A stretch of DNA of 64,000 nucleotides from Pedobacter indicus (GTDB taxonomy: Bacteria; Bacteroidota; Bacteroidia; Sphingobacteriales; Sphingobacteriaceae): the NCBI RefSeq assembly GCF_003449035.1, contig NZ_QRGB01000001.1:2108001-2172000 (forward strand), read 5' to 3'. This document shows positions 44,174 to 53,108 of this stretch, piece by piece. The notes beneath the pieces were generated by a model. That model was not told the DNA's origin and did no database searches. It was given only the letters and a program-made list of their open reading frames with translations. Numbering within the stretch: the first letter of the stretch is position 1; each line of letters begins with the position of its first letter. Position numbers and translations under genes: made by a program.

Positions 44174-46033
44174 ATGAAAAATATAATTGGTATCAGCACG
44201 CTTTTAGCTATGATGACACTTTTGTTCTCATCATGTAAGAAAGATTGGCTGGAGCGGACTCCCAAGGATATTATCCTGGAAGAACAGGTTTGGAACGATC
44301 CGGTTATGATCACCGGTCTATTAGCTAATTATTATGACCGTTTTCCTACGGAGACGGGTCTTGAAGGTAATTTCAGGAACGCTGCTAATTATGCTGACGC
44401 GATGTGGTCAGGCTATTCGGGTGAAGATTGGCGCAACAACATCATAAATTATGGCTTCGAAAGCTGGCGGTATTGGGATTATGGTTTAATCAGGGATATC
44501 AATTTGGCTTTAGAAAGTATTGAAGCGTACGGCGAGGACCTGTCTGATACAGAAAAAGTCGAATTCTCTGCTGAGCTACGTTTTCAACGTGCTTTTATTT
44601 ACTTTGAAATGGTCAAGCGTATGGGTGGTGTTCCGCTAGTAACCTCGCAATTGATCTATGATTATAGTGGCGATCCTTCAGCTTTGCAGCTACCGCGCGC
44701 TAAAGAGTCAGAAATTTATGATTTTATCGCTTCAGAGGTAGACGCGATAAAAGATCAGTTAGGTAATTCTGGTAGCCATACCCGTGCGAATAAATATACC
44801 GCACTGGCTTTAAAAAGTCGCGCGATGTTATACGCCGGCTCCTTAGCTAAGTATAACAACCAACTGGGTAATCCCATTCAGACAGCAAACGGTGAAGTAG
44901 GTATTCCTGCGTCACAAGCAGACGATTACTACCGTAAATCGCTAGAGGCCTCGTTAGAGATTATCAATAGCGGAGTATACAGCTTGTATCAGAACAATCC
45001 CGAACCTGGTGCAAATTTCCAGGAACTATTTCTATCCAAAACGGATAACCCCGAAGTGATCTTCGCGAAAGACTTTTTATCCGAGAAAAATAAAAGACAC
45101 GGCTTCTCCTACGAAAACATTGTTCGAAGCGTTCGTGAAGATAACTTGGCTTCATCGGGAATTACCCCTGGACTGGGACTTGTAGAAAGTTATGAATATC
45201 TGGACGGAAGTAACGGGAAGCTAAAGATACGCAACGCTGATAATAGTGATTTTATTTATTATGATGATCCGGCAGATCTCTTCGCTGATAAAGACGGACG
45301 TCTTTATGGTACAGTTATTTACCCCGGATCAACTTTCAAAGGACTTGAGATAGAAGTTCAAGCAGGCGTGATGGTCTGGAATGCAAGTACAGGGACCTAT
45401 CAGACAATAGAAGGATCCGCTCTTGGATCAAATTATACTGACGGACAATTACTGACATCAGCAGCTGGGCCTCACCGGTCTATACAAGAGGTAAGCAATA
45501 CAGGGTTTTATTTGAGGAAGTATGTTGATATCGGTGCAGGAACAAGCACACGTGGTATATTAAGTGATGTTTGGTGGATCTGGTTCCGCTTGGGTGAAAT
45601 TTATTTAAATGCAGCTGAAGCAGCTTTTGAACTTGGGCAAGCGAATGCCGTCGATTATGTCAATGTTTTAAGGGAGAGAGCAGGCTTCGGATCCAATAGC
45701 CTCAGTAATCTCACACTGGAACGGATCAGAAATGAGCGGCGGGTCGAGCTGGCTTTTGAAGATCATCGTTTATGGGATCTGAAGAGATGGCGTATTGCAC
45801 ATAGCGTATGGAATGGAAGCGCGTCGAATGAACAAGCTATGATTTATGCTCTTTATCCCTACCGTGTTATCCGTCCGAGCGATCCGGCACGCGACGGGAA
45901 GTATGTGTTTGTCAAAATGCAGGCACCGAGGTTCCGGGCACCTCGTTTTTTCAGGGTAGAAAACTATTATTCTTCCATAGCCCAAGACGTTAGAAACAAT
46001 AATCCAAAAATTACTCCCAATCCGGGACATTAA
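44174..46033 (+). CDS. SusD/RagB-type surface glycan-binding lipoprotein
   Basis: The 619-residue lipoprotein (FSSCKKDWLERTP, Cys near 20) has the SusD fold, a TPR-like helical protein. It has the family segment ELRFQRAFIYFEMVKRMGGVPLV, and RRVELAFEDHRLWDLKRW near the C terminus. It works as the lid and surface binder of the SusC partner, whose stop codon lies 10 bases upstream. The start ATG 44174 is preferred because the earlier ATG at 44150 lies within susC and adds no signal features. Confidence 0.92.
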   Translation: MKNIIGISTLLAMMTLLFSSCKKDWLERTPKDIILEEQVWNDPVMITGLLANYYDRFPTETGLEGNFRNAANYADAMWSGYSGEDWRNNIINYGFESWRYWDYGLIRDINLALESIEAYGEDLSDTEKVEFSAELRFQRAFIYFEMVKRMGGVPLVTSQLIYDYSGDPSALQLPRAKESEIYDFIASEVDAIKDQLGNSGSHTRANKYTALALKSRAMLYAGSLAKYNNQLGNPIQTANGEVGIPASQADDYYRKSLEASLEIINSGVYSLYQNNPEPGANFQELFLSKTDNPEVIFAKDFLSEKNKRHGFSYENIVRSVREDNLASSGITPGLGLVESYEYLDGSNGKLKIRNADNSDFIYYDDPADLFADKDGRLYGTVIYPGSTFKGLEIEVQAGVMVWNASTGTYQTIEGSALGSNYTDGQLLTSAAGPHRSIQEVSNTGFYLRKYVDIGAGTSTRGILSDVWWIWFRLGEIYLNAAEAAFELGQANAVDYVNVLRERAGFGSNSLSNLTLERIRNERRVELAFEDHRLWDLKRWRIAHSVWNGSASNEQAMIYALYPYRVIRPSDPARDGKYVFVKMQAPRFRAPRFFRVENYYSSIAQDVRNNNPKITPNPGH

Positions 46034-46034
46034 T

Positions 46035-46721
46035 ATGATCATTATGAAAGTATTGAAAGTTTTTATGAAGGTACTGGTAGCTATCTTGTTGTTTTCCAGC
46101 TGCGAGAAAGATAATTTTGAAGCGCCAAAATCTAAATTGACCGGCAAGATAGTCTACCAGGGTAAAGCCTTAGGCCTGCGTACCGATGGTGTTCAGCTGG
46201 AACTATGGCAACATGGCTATGATTTGTTCAATAAGATTCCTGTATACGTTGCTCAGGATGGTAGTTTTTCTGCTGAACTGTTTGACGGTGATTATAAGCT
46301 CACCTTGGTTCGCGGAAACGGACCATGGGCTGAGAGCCTCGATTCACTCGATGTAAAAGTAAGCGGCAATACGACGGTCGATTTTCCAGTTGATCCCTAT
46401 TTTATAATCGAGGGTGAAAGTTTCCGGCAAAATGGAGATGCGATAAATGCGGACTTAACGATCATCCATATTAATACCAGTCGCGATTTAGACCGCGTCA
46501 AACTGTATATCGGTGAGACTGTTTTTGTTGATGATATTTTAAATGTAAGCAGTGTCGAGAAGCTTGCTGCTGACGTGGATATAGATCAGTCCATTTCTTT
46601 AGCTACAGATATCCCTCAGACACTGCGGGGTAAAGGTTATGCTTTTGTTCGGATTGGTGTTAAAACAATTGGGGTAGCCGAATTCATTTACTCTCAGCCA
46701 GTGCGAGTAGAATTTAATTAG
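46035..46721 (+). CDS. DUF3823 lipoprotein of the SusCD operon
   Basis: The 228-residue lipoprotein (ILLFSSCEKDNFEAP, Cys near 23) has an immunoglobulin-like N-terminal domain, LTGKIVYQGKALGLRTDGV, and QDGSFSAELFDGDYKLTL, as in DUF3823. A second domain follows. Such proteins are usually the third gene after susC/susD and probably bind the same glycan at the cell surface. It starts 1 base after the SusD stop codon and ends before a shared terminator. Confidence 0.87.
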   Translation: MIIMKVLKVFMKVLVAILLFSSCEKDNFEAPKSKLTGKIVYQGKALGLRTDGVQLELWQHGYDLFNKIPVYVAQDGSFSAELFDGDYKLTLVRGNGPWAESLDSLDVKVSGNTTVDFPVDPYFIIEGESFRQNGDAINADLTIIHINTSRDLDRVKLYIGETVFVDDILNVSSVEKLAADVDIDQSISLATDIPQTLRGKGYAFVRIGVKTIGVAEFIYSQPVRVEFN

Positions 46722-46771
46722 GTTACTTGTTTTAGTTGTCTTAATAACAGTTAATTGTGATTCGTGAAATA

Positions 46772-46802
46772 AAAAAGCGGATCTGAATAGGATCCGCTTT
46801 TT
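46772..46802. terminator. bidirectional terminator
   Basis: AAAAAGCGGATC at 46772-46783 pairs with GATCCGCTTTTT at 46791-46802. It lies between the convergent DUF3823 gene and the MFS gene, and A/T runs on both ends let it work in both directions. Confidence 0.82.
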
Positions 46803-46825
46803 CGTGTTTGTATAATTTGTTGGTT

Positions 46826-48061
46826 CTAGGGTGTTGCAACTTCCTCTCTGAATACAATTTTCTTTTTTCGCTGCCAAATAATGAAAACCGTAAATAAAAC
46901 AATGAGAATGAGCGGAAAGACAACCATCTGTGAAAGAGTTTGTTGTCCCGCCAATAGTTCCAGCTCATTTCCCGAAAACCCTTCAGCTGCTTTATCCGCA
47001 CGCGCCTGATCGATCCACCGACCAATAATCGGCTGGAATATCGATGTTGACAACATACCCACACCACCGATGATCGACAAGCCCAAAGCCCCGCTCAGAG
47101 GTACACGTTGAGCAGCGGCGCCAACCATGGTCGGCCAAAAATAGCATACCCCAATTGCAAAAATAACCGCTGCTAGATAGACGATCGGACCGGTTGCTAC
47201 GCTGAACATATAGATTCCGATAGAAGCAAAAACCGCTGAGGTAAGCAAGACACCTGTTTGTCCCAATTTATTGATTACCGGACCTGCAAAGAAACGACCG
47301 ACTGCCATAAGCCCGGTTACCAATGCAAGGATCAACATCGGGCTCGCACCACTATTGCTCATAATCAGTCCCACCCACTGTTGCGGACCGAACTCTGAAA
47401 TAGCTGTCAACGCCATACAGAAGAATAGAAAGAGAAAAGTGGGCGATAGCATGGCTCGCAGATTCTGAGCAATAGAAGTCGACTCCTCCTGATGAGGTTT
47501 CGGAAAGGTCTTGCCGTAAAACAGGATTGCATAAATAATGGTTGGGATCATGATAAGCCACATCTGAGATTGCCATGTGAAACCAAAGTCGGTCATGAAC
47601 TTCGAAATGAGACTTCCTAAGAAAATTCCTCCCGGGAACCACATGTGAAAGCGATTCATCATCTTGTTCATCTTTTTACCTTCATAAGCATCCGCAATCA
47701 TCGGGTTACAGGCTGCCTCCGTACAGCCATTTCCAAATCCGATAAAAAGCGTGGATAAAAGTAAGGACGAATAACCTCCGGCATAAATAGTCAGAATGAT
47801 ACCGAGCGTGTGAGAGACAAAAGCTACGCGCATGATATTAGCCGGGCCGAATGAGTGATAAACGAGTCCGCCGATGACCATCGAAATCGGGAATCCAAGA
47901 AACCACATCGAATTGATAAAGCCCAGTTGTTCGGCGGTAAGACCAAATTTGTCGCCCAACGTCGGAAGGATACCTGCGCGGATCGAGAACGAAAATGCAG
48001 TCGTGATGATCGCAAAGCAACTGCCGAGAAACAGTGCTTTCTTGTTGATTTGTTTTTCCAT
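46826..48061 (-). CDS. MFS transporter of the xylose operon
   Basis: The 411-residue protein has about 12 predicted membrane helices. It has GNGCTEAACNPMIADAYEG and WFPGGIFLGS, and is related to the MFS protein at 16658-18220. It is not a XylE-like sugar porter by its motifs; it looks closer to the FucP/nucleoside-type MFS group. It is the last gene of the xylB, xylA, AraC, MFS operon (38-base gap from the AraC gene), so pentose uptake is the best guess. Confidence 0.85.
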   Translation of the reverse strand: MEKQINKKALFLGSCFAIITTAFSFSIRAGILPTLGDKFGLTAEQLGFINSMWFLGFPISMVIGGLVYHSFGPANIMRVAFVSHTLGIILTIYAGGYSSLLLSTLFIGFGNGCTEAACNPMIADAYEGKKMNKMMNRFHMWFPGGIFLGSLISKFMTDFGFTWQSQMWLIMIPTIIYAILFYGKTFPKPHQEESTSIAQNLRAMLSPTFLFLFFCMALTAISEFGPQQWVGLIMSNSGASPMLILALVTGLMAVGRFFAGPVINKLGQTGVLLTSAVFASIGIYMFSVATGPIVYLAAVIFAIGVCYFWPTMVGAAAQRVPLSGALGLSIIGGVGMLSTSIFQPIIGRWIDQARADKAAEGFSGNELELLAGQQTLSQMVVFPLILIVLFTVFIIWQRKKKIVFREEVATP

Positions 48062-48099
48062 AGTGATAGGTTTGGTTAAAGTTTGATTTTTATAAAGAT

Positions 48100-48996
48100 T
48101 TAAAAATTGCCATAAGCGTCGATATTCAAATCATGAAATGTTTTTTTATAGAATAGTGGGGTCTGACTGGTAACTTCCCGAAACTGCTTATTAAAATTAG
48201 ACAATGTATTGTATCCGCATTCGTATGCAACCTGACTGATGTTCAGTTCTTCTTCCTGAAGCATTTTGCAAGCATGATTGATTCGGATTTCCTTCACGAA
48301 ATCGGAAAAAGACTTGTTGACGTGCGTTTTAAAATAACGGCTAAAGGAGGTGGGCGTCATATTAACCCGCTCAGCTACTTCGTTGAGTTCGATTTTGTGG
48401 TTATAATTTTTCATTACGTATTCGTAGACGATGTTCATCCGGTCGGTAGAAGACTTTTTAGCTACCGGCACATAGTCCAGCCGGGTTAAAAGTCGGACAC
48501 TAGATGATACCGCAATGGTATGAAAAATTTCCAATAACTGTAGAATACTTTGAAACCCGTCCATATACAACAGGTTCTGCATCATCTTGCTAACTTTGTC
48601 TCTCGTATCTCCCAATACTTCTAACCCGCGCTTCGCTTTTTCAAATAAACAACTGATGATATTCAGCTCTTCTTTTCTTCTGATCGAATTATCTAAAAAA
48701 TCTTCTTGGAAGTAGATGACGATTCCCGATGTTTGGCTTGTACTATCGTCCTCAAAATAACGGTTCTCATTTCGCCAAACATGAGGGAGATTCGGACCCG
48801 TGAAGATCAGATCTCCCTCTTTAAAAGGCTTTATCGTGTCACCGATAACCCGCATACCCTTTCCTTTCAATACCAAAAAAAGCTGGTATTCCGGATGAAA
48901 ATGAAAGGTTGGGTCAAAATAAGGTGCATCAAGTTTTTTAATTAAAAAAACTTTTGACTCAGGTATAGATGATTTCCTAACAAAGTTCCTAGTCAT
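48100..48996 (-). CDS. AraC-family transcriptional regulator
   Basis: The 298-residue protein has an N-terminal cupin-like sensor (FHFHPEYQLFLVLKGKG, FTGPNLPHVWRNE, about 25-85). The C-terminal AraC double helix-turn-helix lies at about 190-290, with IELNEVAERVNMTPTSFSRYFKTH and ISQVAYECGYNTLSNFNKQFR. It lies within the xylose operon, 61 bases after xylA, and may respond to a pentose. The LacI regulator at 52044 may be a second control on the same operon. Confidence 0.9.
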   Translation of the reverse strand: MTRNFVRKSSIPESKVFLIKKLDAPYFDPTFHFHPEYQLFLVLKGKGMRVIGDTIKPFKEGDLIFTGPNLPHVWRNENRYFEDDSTSQTSGIVIYFQEDFLDNSIRRKEELNIISCLFEKAKRGLEVLGDTRDKVSKMMQNLLYMDGFQSILQLLEIFHTIAVSSSVRLLTRLDYVPVAKKSSTDRMNIVYEYVMKNYNHKIELNEVAERVNMTPTSFSRYFKTHVNKSFSDFVKEIRINHACKMLQEEELNISQVAYECGYNTLSNFNKQFREVTSQTPLFYKKTFHDLNIDAYGNF

Positions 48997-49057
48997 AATA
49001 AAATAACCTTTTTGGAGTCGGGTCCCTACATTGATTTTATTGAATATACTTATTAAT

Positions 49058-50389
49058 TTAAATATACCGATTAATCAGATTTTCCAAAAACTCTTGTTTG
49101 CCACTGATTGCTTTGGGCTCACCTAACGATACCGCCAAGTCCCTTAGTGCAGTCAGGTCGAGGTTTCCGTCACGAAATTCTTTGCCTTTTCCATGGTCGT
49201 AGCTGCTATAGCGATCCGCCCTTATCTTCTTATAATCTGAATGCTGTAAGATATCATCTGCAACGGTGAGTGCCCGCGCAAAGGTATCCGCGCCGCCGAT
49301 ATGCGCATAGAACAAATCTGCCGGGTCAGTTGAATTACGTCTGATCTTGGCATCAAAGTTAATTCCACCTCCTGCAAAGCCACCAGCTTCCAGAATGATT
49401 AACATACATTCAGCTACTTCATTGATATTGTTCGGGAACTGATCTGTATCCCAACCATTTTGGTAATCTCCGCGATTTGCATCGATCGACCCCAAAAGTC
49501 CAGCATCTGCCGCTACTTGCAGTTCATGCTGAAACGTATGGCCAGCAAGTGTCGCATGATTAACTTCCAGATTCAACTTAAAGTCACCTAGCAGATCAAA
49601 CTCCTGTAGAAAACCATGCACGGTTGAAGCGTCATAATCATATTGATGCTTCGTAGGCTCGCAAGGTTTAGGCTCGATAAAGAATGTCCCTTTAAACCCT
49701 TGGCTTCGGGCATAATCTTTCGACAAATGCAGTAGTTTTGCTAAATTTTCTTTTTCTCGCTTCATGTTGGTGTTCAGAAGCGACATATAGCCCTCTCGGC
49801 CACCCCAGAAAACATAATTTTCTCCACCGAGCGCGATCGTAGCATCCAAGGCTGCTTTAATCTGTGCAGCTGCATGTGTTAAAACATGGAAGTCCGGATT
49901 AGTAGCAGCTCCGTTCATATAGCGTTCGTGACTGAAAAGATTAGCCGTTCCCCACAGCAACTTGATTCCCGAGGCCTTTTGTTTTGCCTTAGCGTATTCT
50001 ACCAAGGTTGCCAGTCGCTTTTCGTTTTCTACGACATCATTTCCGTAATCCACGACATCCACGTCGTGGAAGCAATAGTAAGGCAGGCCAATTTTAGTGA
50101 AAAACTCGAACGCAGCATCCATTTTATCTTTCGCCCGTTGAATCACGTCATCACTCTTATCCCAGGGAAAGAAAAGAGTTGGCCCCCCAAACGGATCACT
50201 CCCGTTCGCGTTGAATGAATGCCAGTAGGCCACAGCGAAGCGTAAATGCTCTTTCATGGTTTTCCCTTGGATGATGCGGTTTTCGTCATACCAACGATAG
50301 GCTAGGGGGTTGTCCGATTTGGGACCTTCGTAGGCGATTTTGCCGATTCCTTTAAAAAATTCCTGGTTACCGATTAATACATTTGACAT
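49058..50389 (-). CDS. xylA: xylose isomerase
   Basis: The 443-residue cytosolic enzyme converts D-xylose to D-xylulose. The sequence shows the family's start ([16 protein letters not shown]), [15 protein letters not shown] with the catalytic His, [39 protein letters not shown] and [13 protein letters not shown] with the metal ligands. Length and motifs fit the class II enzymes. It follows xylB by 27 bases in one operon. Confidence 0.97.
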   Translation of the reverse strand: MSNVLIGNQEFFKGIGKIAYEGPKSDNPLAYRWYDENRIIQGKTMKEHLRFAVAYWHSFNANGSDPFGGPTLFFPWDKSDDVIQRAKDKMDAAFEFFTKIGLPYYCFHDVDVVDYGNDVVENEKRLATLVEYAKAKQKASGIKLLWGTANLFSHERYMNGAATNPDFHVLTHAAAQIKAALDATIALGGENYVFWGGREGYMSLLNTNMKREKENLAKLLHLSKDYARSQGFKGTFFIEPKPCEPTKHQYDYDASTVHGFLQEFDLLGDFKLNLEVNHATLAGHTFQHELQVAADAGLLGSIDANRGDYQNGWDTDQFPNNINEVAECMLIILEAGGFAGGGINFDAKIRRNSTDPADLFYAHIGGADTFARALTVADDILQHSDYKKIRADRYSSYDHGKGKEFRDGNLDLTALRDLAVSLGEPKAISGKQEFLENLINRYI

Positions 50390-50416
50390 AGTTTGATGAT
50401 TTAAATTTGTTATTAG

Positions 50417-51910
50417 CTATTTTTTTATTTGCATGAACTTTTCCAACAGCAGTTCACGCCATGTACTGTAAAATTCTTCATAAGGGTGATCCGTTTGCGG
50501 AACAATGGTGCTATGTACTTTCATCTTTTCGAAAGCTTCGTCGGGTGAAGCAAACGTATGATTTCCGATTCCAGCGCCAAGAGCAGCACCGATACTGCCA
50601 TCGTTATTGTAAAGCTCCACTGGCGTGTTCGTCACATTTGCGAAAATCTGCGTAAATAGCTCACTCTGAAACATATTCGCGATACCCGCTCGAATAACCG
50701 ATGGGTTCATTCCGTTTTCCCGGAGAATATCAAGACCATACCGAAAAGCAAATGCGATTCCCTCTTGCGCGGCACGAAATACATGTGCACGATGATGATG
50801 ATTAAAGTCGAGATTCAAAAAATGGGAGCCGATAATCCGGTTATTGAAAATACGTTCAGCGCCGTTACCGAATGGCAGGATGCTCAGTCCTTCGCTACCC
50901 GGGGGAACCGATTGGGCGATCTTGTTGATTTCGTCGTAACCAAGCCCCTGACCCATATTTTGTTTTACCCAACTGTTTAAAATCCCGGTGCCATTGATGC
51001 ACAACAGCACCCCGGTACGAATATCCTCTTTCGTATAATTAACGTGGGCAAAGGTGTTTATACGTGATTCTTTGTCGCTTATTAGCTGGTCGCTTACCGC
51101 GAAGATCACACCTGAAGTCCCCGCCGTAGCTGCTACCTCGCCAGGGCGCAAAACATTTAGTGATAACGCATTATTGGGTTGATCACCTGATTTATATGTG
51201 ACCGGTATCCCCGGTTTTAGGTTGAGTTTCCGAGCCACGGATGATTGTAGGAAGCCATGCTCTCCAAAAAGTGGTCTTAATTCAGGGAATACGCCTTCGT
51301 CAAACCCGAAATACTCCATAATATCGGTTGACAGCGAGTTGGAACGGAAATCCCAAAAGACACCTTCAGACAGCGCTGAGATACTTGTTGTCGCATCACC
51401 AGTTAATTTCAGCGCTATAAAATCACCTGGTAGCATGATTTTATATGCCTTTTTATAAACCGCTGGCTCATTCTGCTTTACCCATGCCCATTTGGCTGCG
51501 GTGAAGTTTCCGGGAGAATTGAGTAGTCGGTCTAATGATTTTTTATTCCCAATGTGTTGGAAGGCCTCTTCACCTAGATCAACCGCACGGCTATCACACC
51601 AGATGATCGAGTTCCGCAAGGGATTTCTTTCTTCGTCGATCACCACCAAACCGTGCATCTGATAGGCAATTCCAATAGCCGTAATCTCTTCAGGTCGGAC
51701 AGCACGATGTTGCAGCACTTTGGCAATAGCCAATTGCGTATGTTCCCACCACATGTCCGGATCCTGTTCAGCATAGCCCGCGCGTACAGATATCACTTTG
51801 TTTTCCGTGTCTTCAGGATACTGGGCACTGGCAATTGCCTGTTGGCTCTGTGCATCTACGACCGATACTTTGATTGACGATGTTCCCACATCGATTCCGA
51901 GTAAAAGCAT
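50417..51910 (-). CDS. xylB: xylulokinase
   Basis: The 497-residue FGGY-family kinase phosphorylates D-xylulose with ATP. Visible are the N-terminal phosphate-binding segment LLGIDVGTSSIKVSVVD, the substrate contexts YQMHGLVVID and WCDSRAV, KSGDQPNNALSLNVL, and the ATP-site segment VIRAGIANMFQSELF. It is the first gene of the xylose operon and diverges from the LacI gene at 52044. Confidence 0.95.
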   Translation of the reverse strand: MLLLGIDVGTSSIKVSVVDAQSQQAIASAQYPEDTENKVISVRAGYAEQDPDMWWEHTQLAIAKVLQHRAVRPEEITAIGIAYQMHGLVVIDEERNPLRNSIIWCDSRAVDLGEEAFQHIGNKKSLDRLLNSPGNFTAAKWAWVKQNEPAVYKKAYKIMLPGDFIALKLTGDATTSISALSEGVFWDFRSNSLSTDIMEYFGFDEGVFPELRPLFGEHGFLQSSVARKLNLKPGIPVTYKSGDQPNNALSLNVLRPGEVAATAGTSGVIFAVSDQLISDKESRINTFAHVNYTKEDIRTGVLLCINGTGILNSWVKQNMGQGLGYDEINKIAQSVPPGSEGLSILPFGNGAERIFNNRIIGSHFLNLDFNHHHRAHVFRAAQEGIAFAFRYGLDILRENGMNPSVIRAGIANMFQSELFTQIFANVTNTPVELYNNDGSIGAALGAGIGNHTFASPDEAFEKMKVHSTIVPQTDHPYEEFYSTWRELLLEKFMQIKK

Positions 51911-52043
51911 ATTTTAGGTTTAATTTCTTACTAAGTTACGCAAACGTTGGCATAAATTTAAATTATTGATTAGGAAATTAAAAATCAATCAGTACTTTTG
52001 TTGCATACTCTTACCAATATATTTTACATGACACCTTAGATTA
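51911..52043. promoter_or_regulatory. divergent xylB / LacI control region
   Basis: GCAAACGTTGGC at 51940-51951 is a CG-centred dyad (10 of 12 positions symmetric) and a candidate operator for the divergent LacI protein. TACTTTTG at 51993-52000 matches the -7 consensus TAnnTTTG for the LacI gene, 43 bases before its start; a weak TTG lies at 51966-51968. Confidence 0.5.
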
Positions 52044-53057
52044 GTGAAAAAAACAACCATTTTAGACATCGCCCGGGAGCTTAATATTTCATTTTCGACT
52101 GTATCGAGAGCACTCAATGACCATAAGGCTATTAGCGAGCCGACCAAAAAGGCTGTAAGGGAAGCTGCAGACCGAATGGGTTATCAGCCAAATAAGATAG
52201 CATCGTCCTTAAGGTCGGGCAAAAGTAAGACAGTAGGTGTACTGGTTCCTCGTCTGGATGTTAGCTTCTTCAGTTCCGTTGTTCACGGTATTGAAGCGGT
52301 TATGAATGAAAACGGCTATTCCATTCTTCTTTATCAGTCGCAAGAGCAATATAACAAAGAAAAACAGGGAATTGACACCTTTTTAAACTCACAGGTTGAG
52401 GGGATTATTGCATCCATCTCATTGGAAACCGATACGAGCGATGCTTTCGGAGCGGTTATAAAGCATAACATGCCGTTGGCTTTTTTTGATCGGGTTCTAC
52501 CTGACTTAGAGGTTCCCTCGGTAACGATCAACGATTATCAGGGAGGATTTATCGCCACGGAACATCTTATAAAAAAAGGTTGTAAACGAATTGTACATAT
52601 TAATCAATACCGTAACGTAAACATCTTTAACGAACGGCTACGAGGTTACCTGGATGCTCTTAAACATTATGGGTTGCCGGTTGATGACGACCTGATTATC
52701 AAGGGCGATTTTTCGTTGGACTTTGGACGGCAGTGCGTTCGCGAACTCATTTCCAGGAAAATCGACTTTGATGCTGTTTTTACTTTGGAAGATTTTACAG
52801 CGATGGGCGTCGTACAACAGCTAAAGGAATATTCGATCCGTATCCCGGAAGACGTAGCGGTTGTCGGTTTTGCAAACGAAGATTTTACCAGCCTGGTAAC
52901 ACCTTCTATATCGACCGTAGACCAAAACTCTATCGGCATGGGCGAGGAAGTAGCCCGCCTGTTTTTGAAATTGCTCAAAAAAGGGGACTACTATCAACAT
53001 AAACCCGAAAAGCTCGTATTTGAACCAAGCCTATTAGTCAGGGAGAGCTCCAAATAA
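52044..53057 (+). CDS. LacI-family transcriptional regulator
   Basis: The 337-residue protein has a LacI helix-turn-helix (about 4-26, TILDIARELNISFSTVSRAL), a hinge (IASSLRSGKSKTVGV) and a sugar-binding sensor domain (GVLVPRLDVSFFSSVVHGIE). The start is GTG: the nearest upstream ATG (52028) is followed by an in-frame stop, and GTG 52044 gives the normal N terminus. It diverges from xylB and likely controls the xylose operon together with the AraC protein. Confidence 0.9.
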   Translation: MKKTTILDIARELNISFSTVSRALNDHKAISEPTKKAVREAADRMGYQPNKIASSLRSGKSKTVGVLVPRLDVSFFSSVVHGIEAVMNENGYSILLYQSQEQYNKEKQGIDTFLNSQVEGIIASISLETDTSDAFGAVIKHNMPLAFFDRVLPDLEVPSVTINDYQGGFIATEHLIKKGCKRIVHINQYRNVNIFNERLRGYLDALKHYGLPVDDDLIIKGDFSLDFGRQCVRELISRKIDFDAVFTLEDFTAMGVVQQLKEYSIRIPEDVAVVGFANEDFTSLVTPSISTVDQNSIGMGEEVARLFLKLLKKGDYYQHKPEKLVFEPSLLVRESSK

Positions 53058-53108
53058 TCTTGCAGAGCTCTCAACTAATCTCGGAGGGCTCTCGGCTAAT
53101 CCTGATAA
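53044..53108. repeat. three imperfect ~21-base tandem repeats
   Basis: GAGCTC-type units start at 53045, 53065 and 53086 (GAGCTC, GAGCTC, GGGCTC), each followed by a related AAATAATCT, AACTAATCT or GGCTAATCC segment. They span the stop codons of the convergent LacI and purL genes. Confidence 0.65.

Noticed and set aside
46826-48061. MFS transporter considered as XylE-type xylose proton symporter.
   Set aside because: The sugar-porter signature motifs are absent; only the operon context points to pentose.
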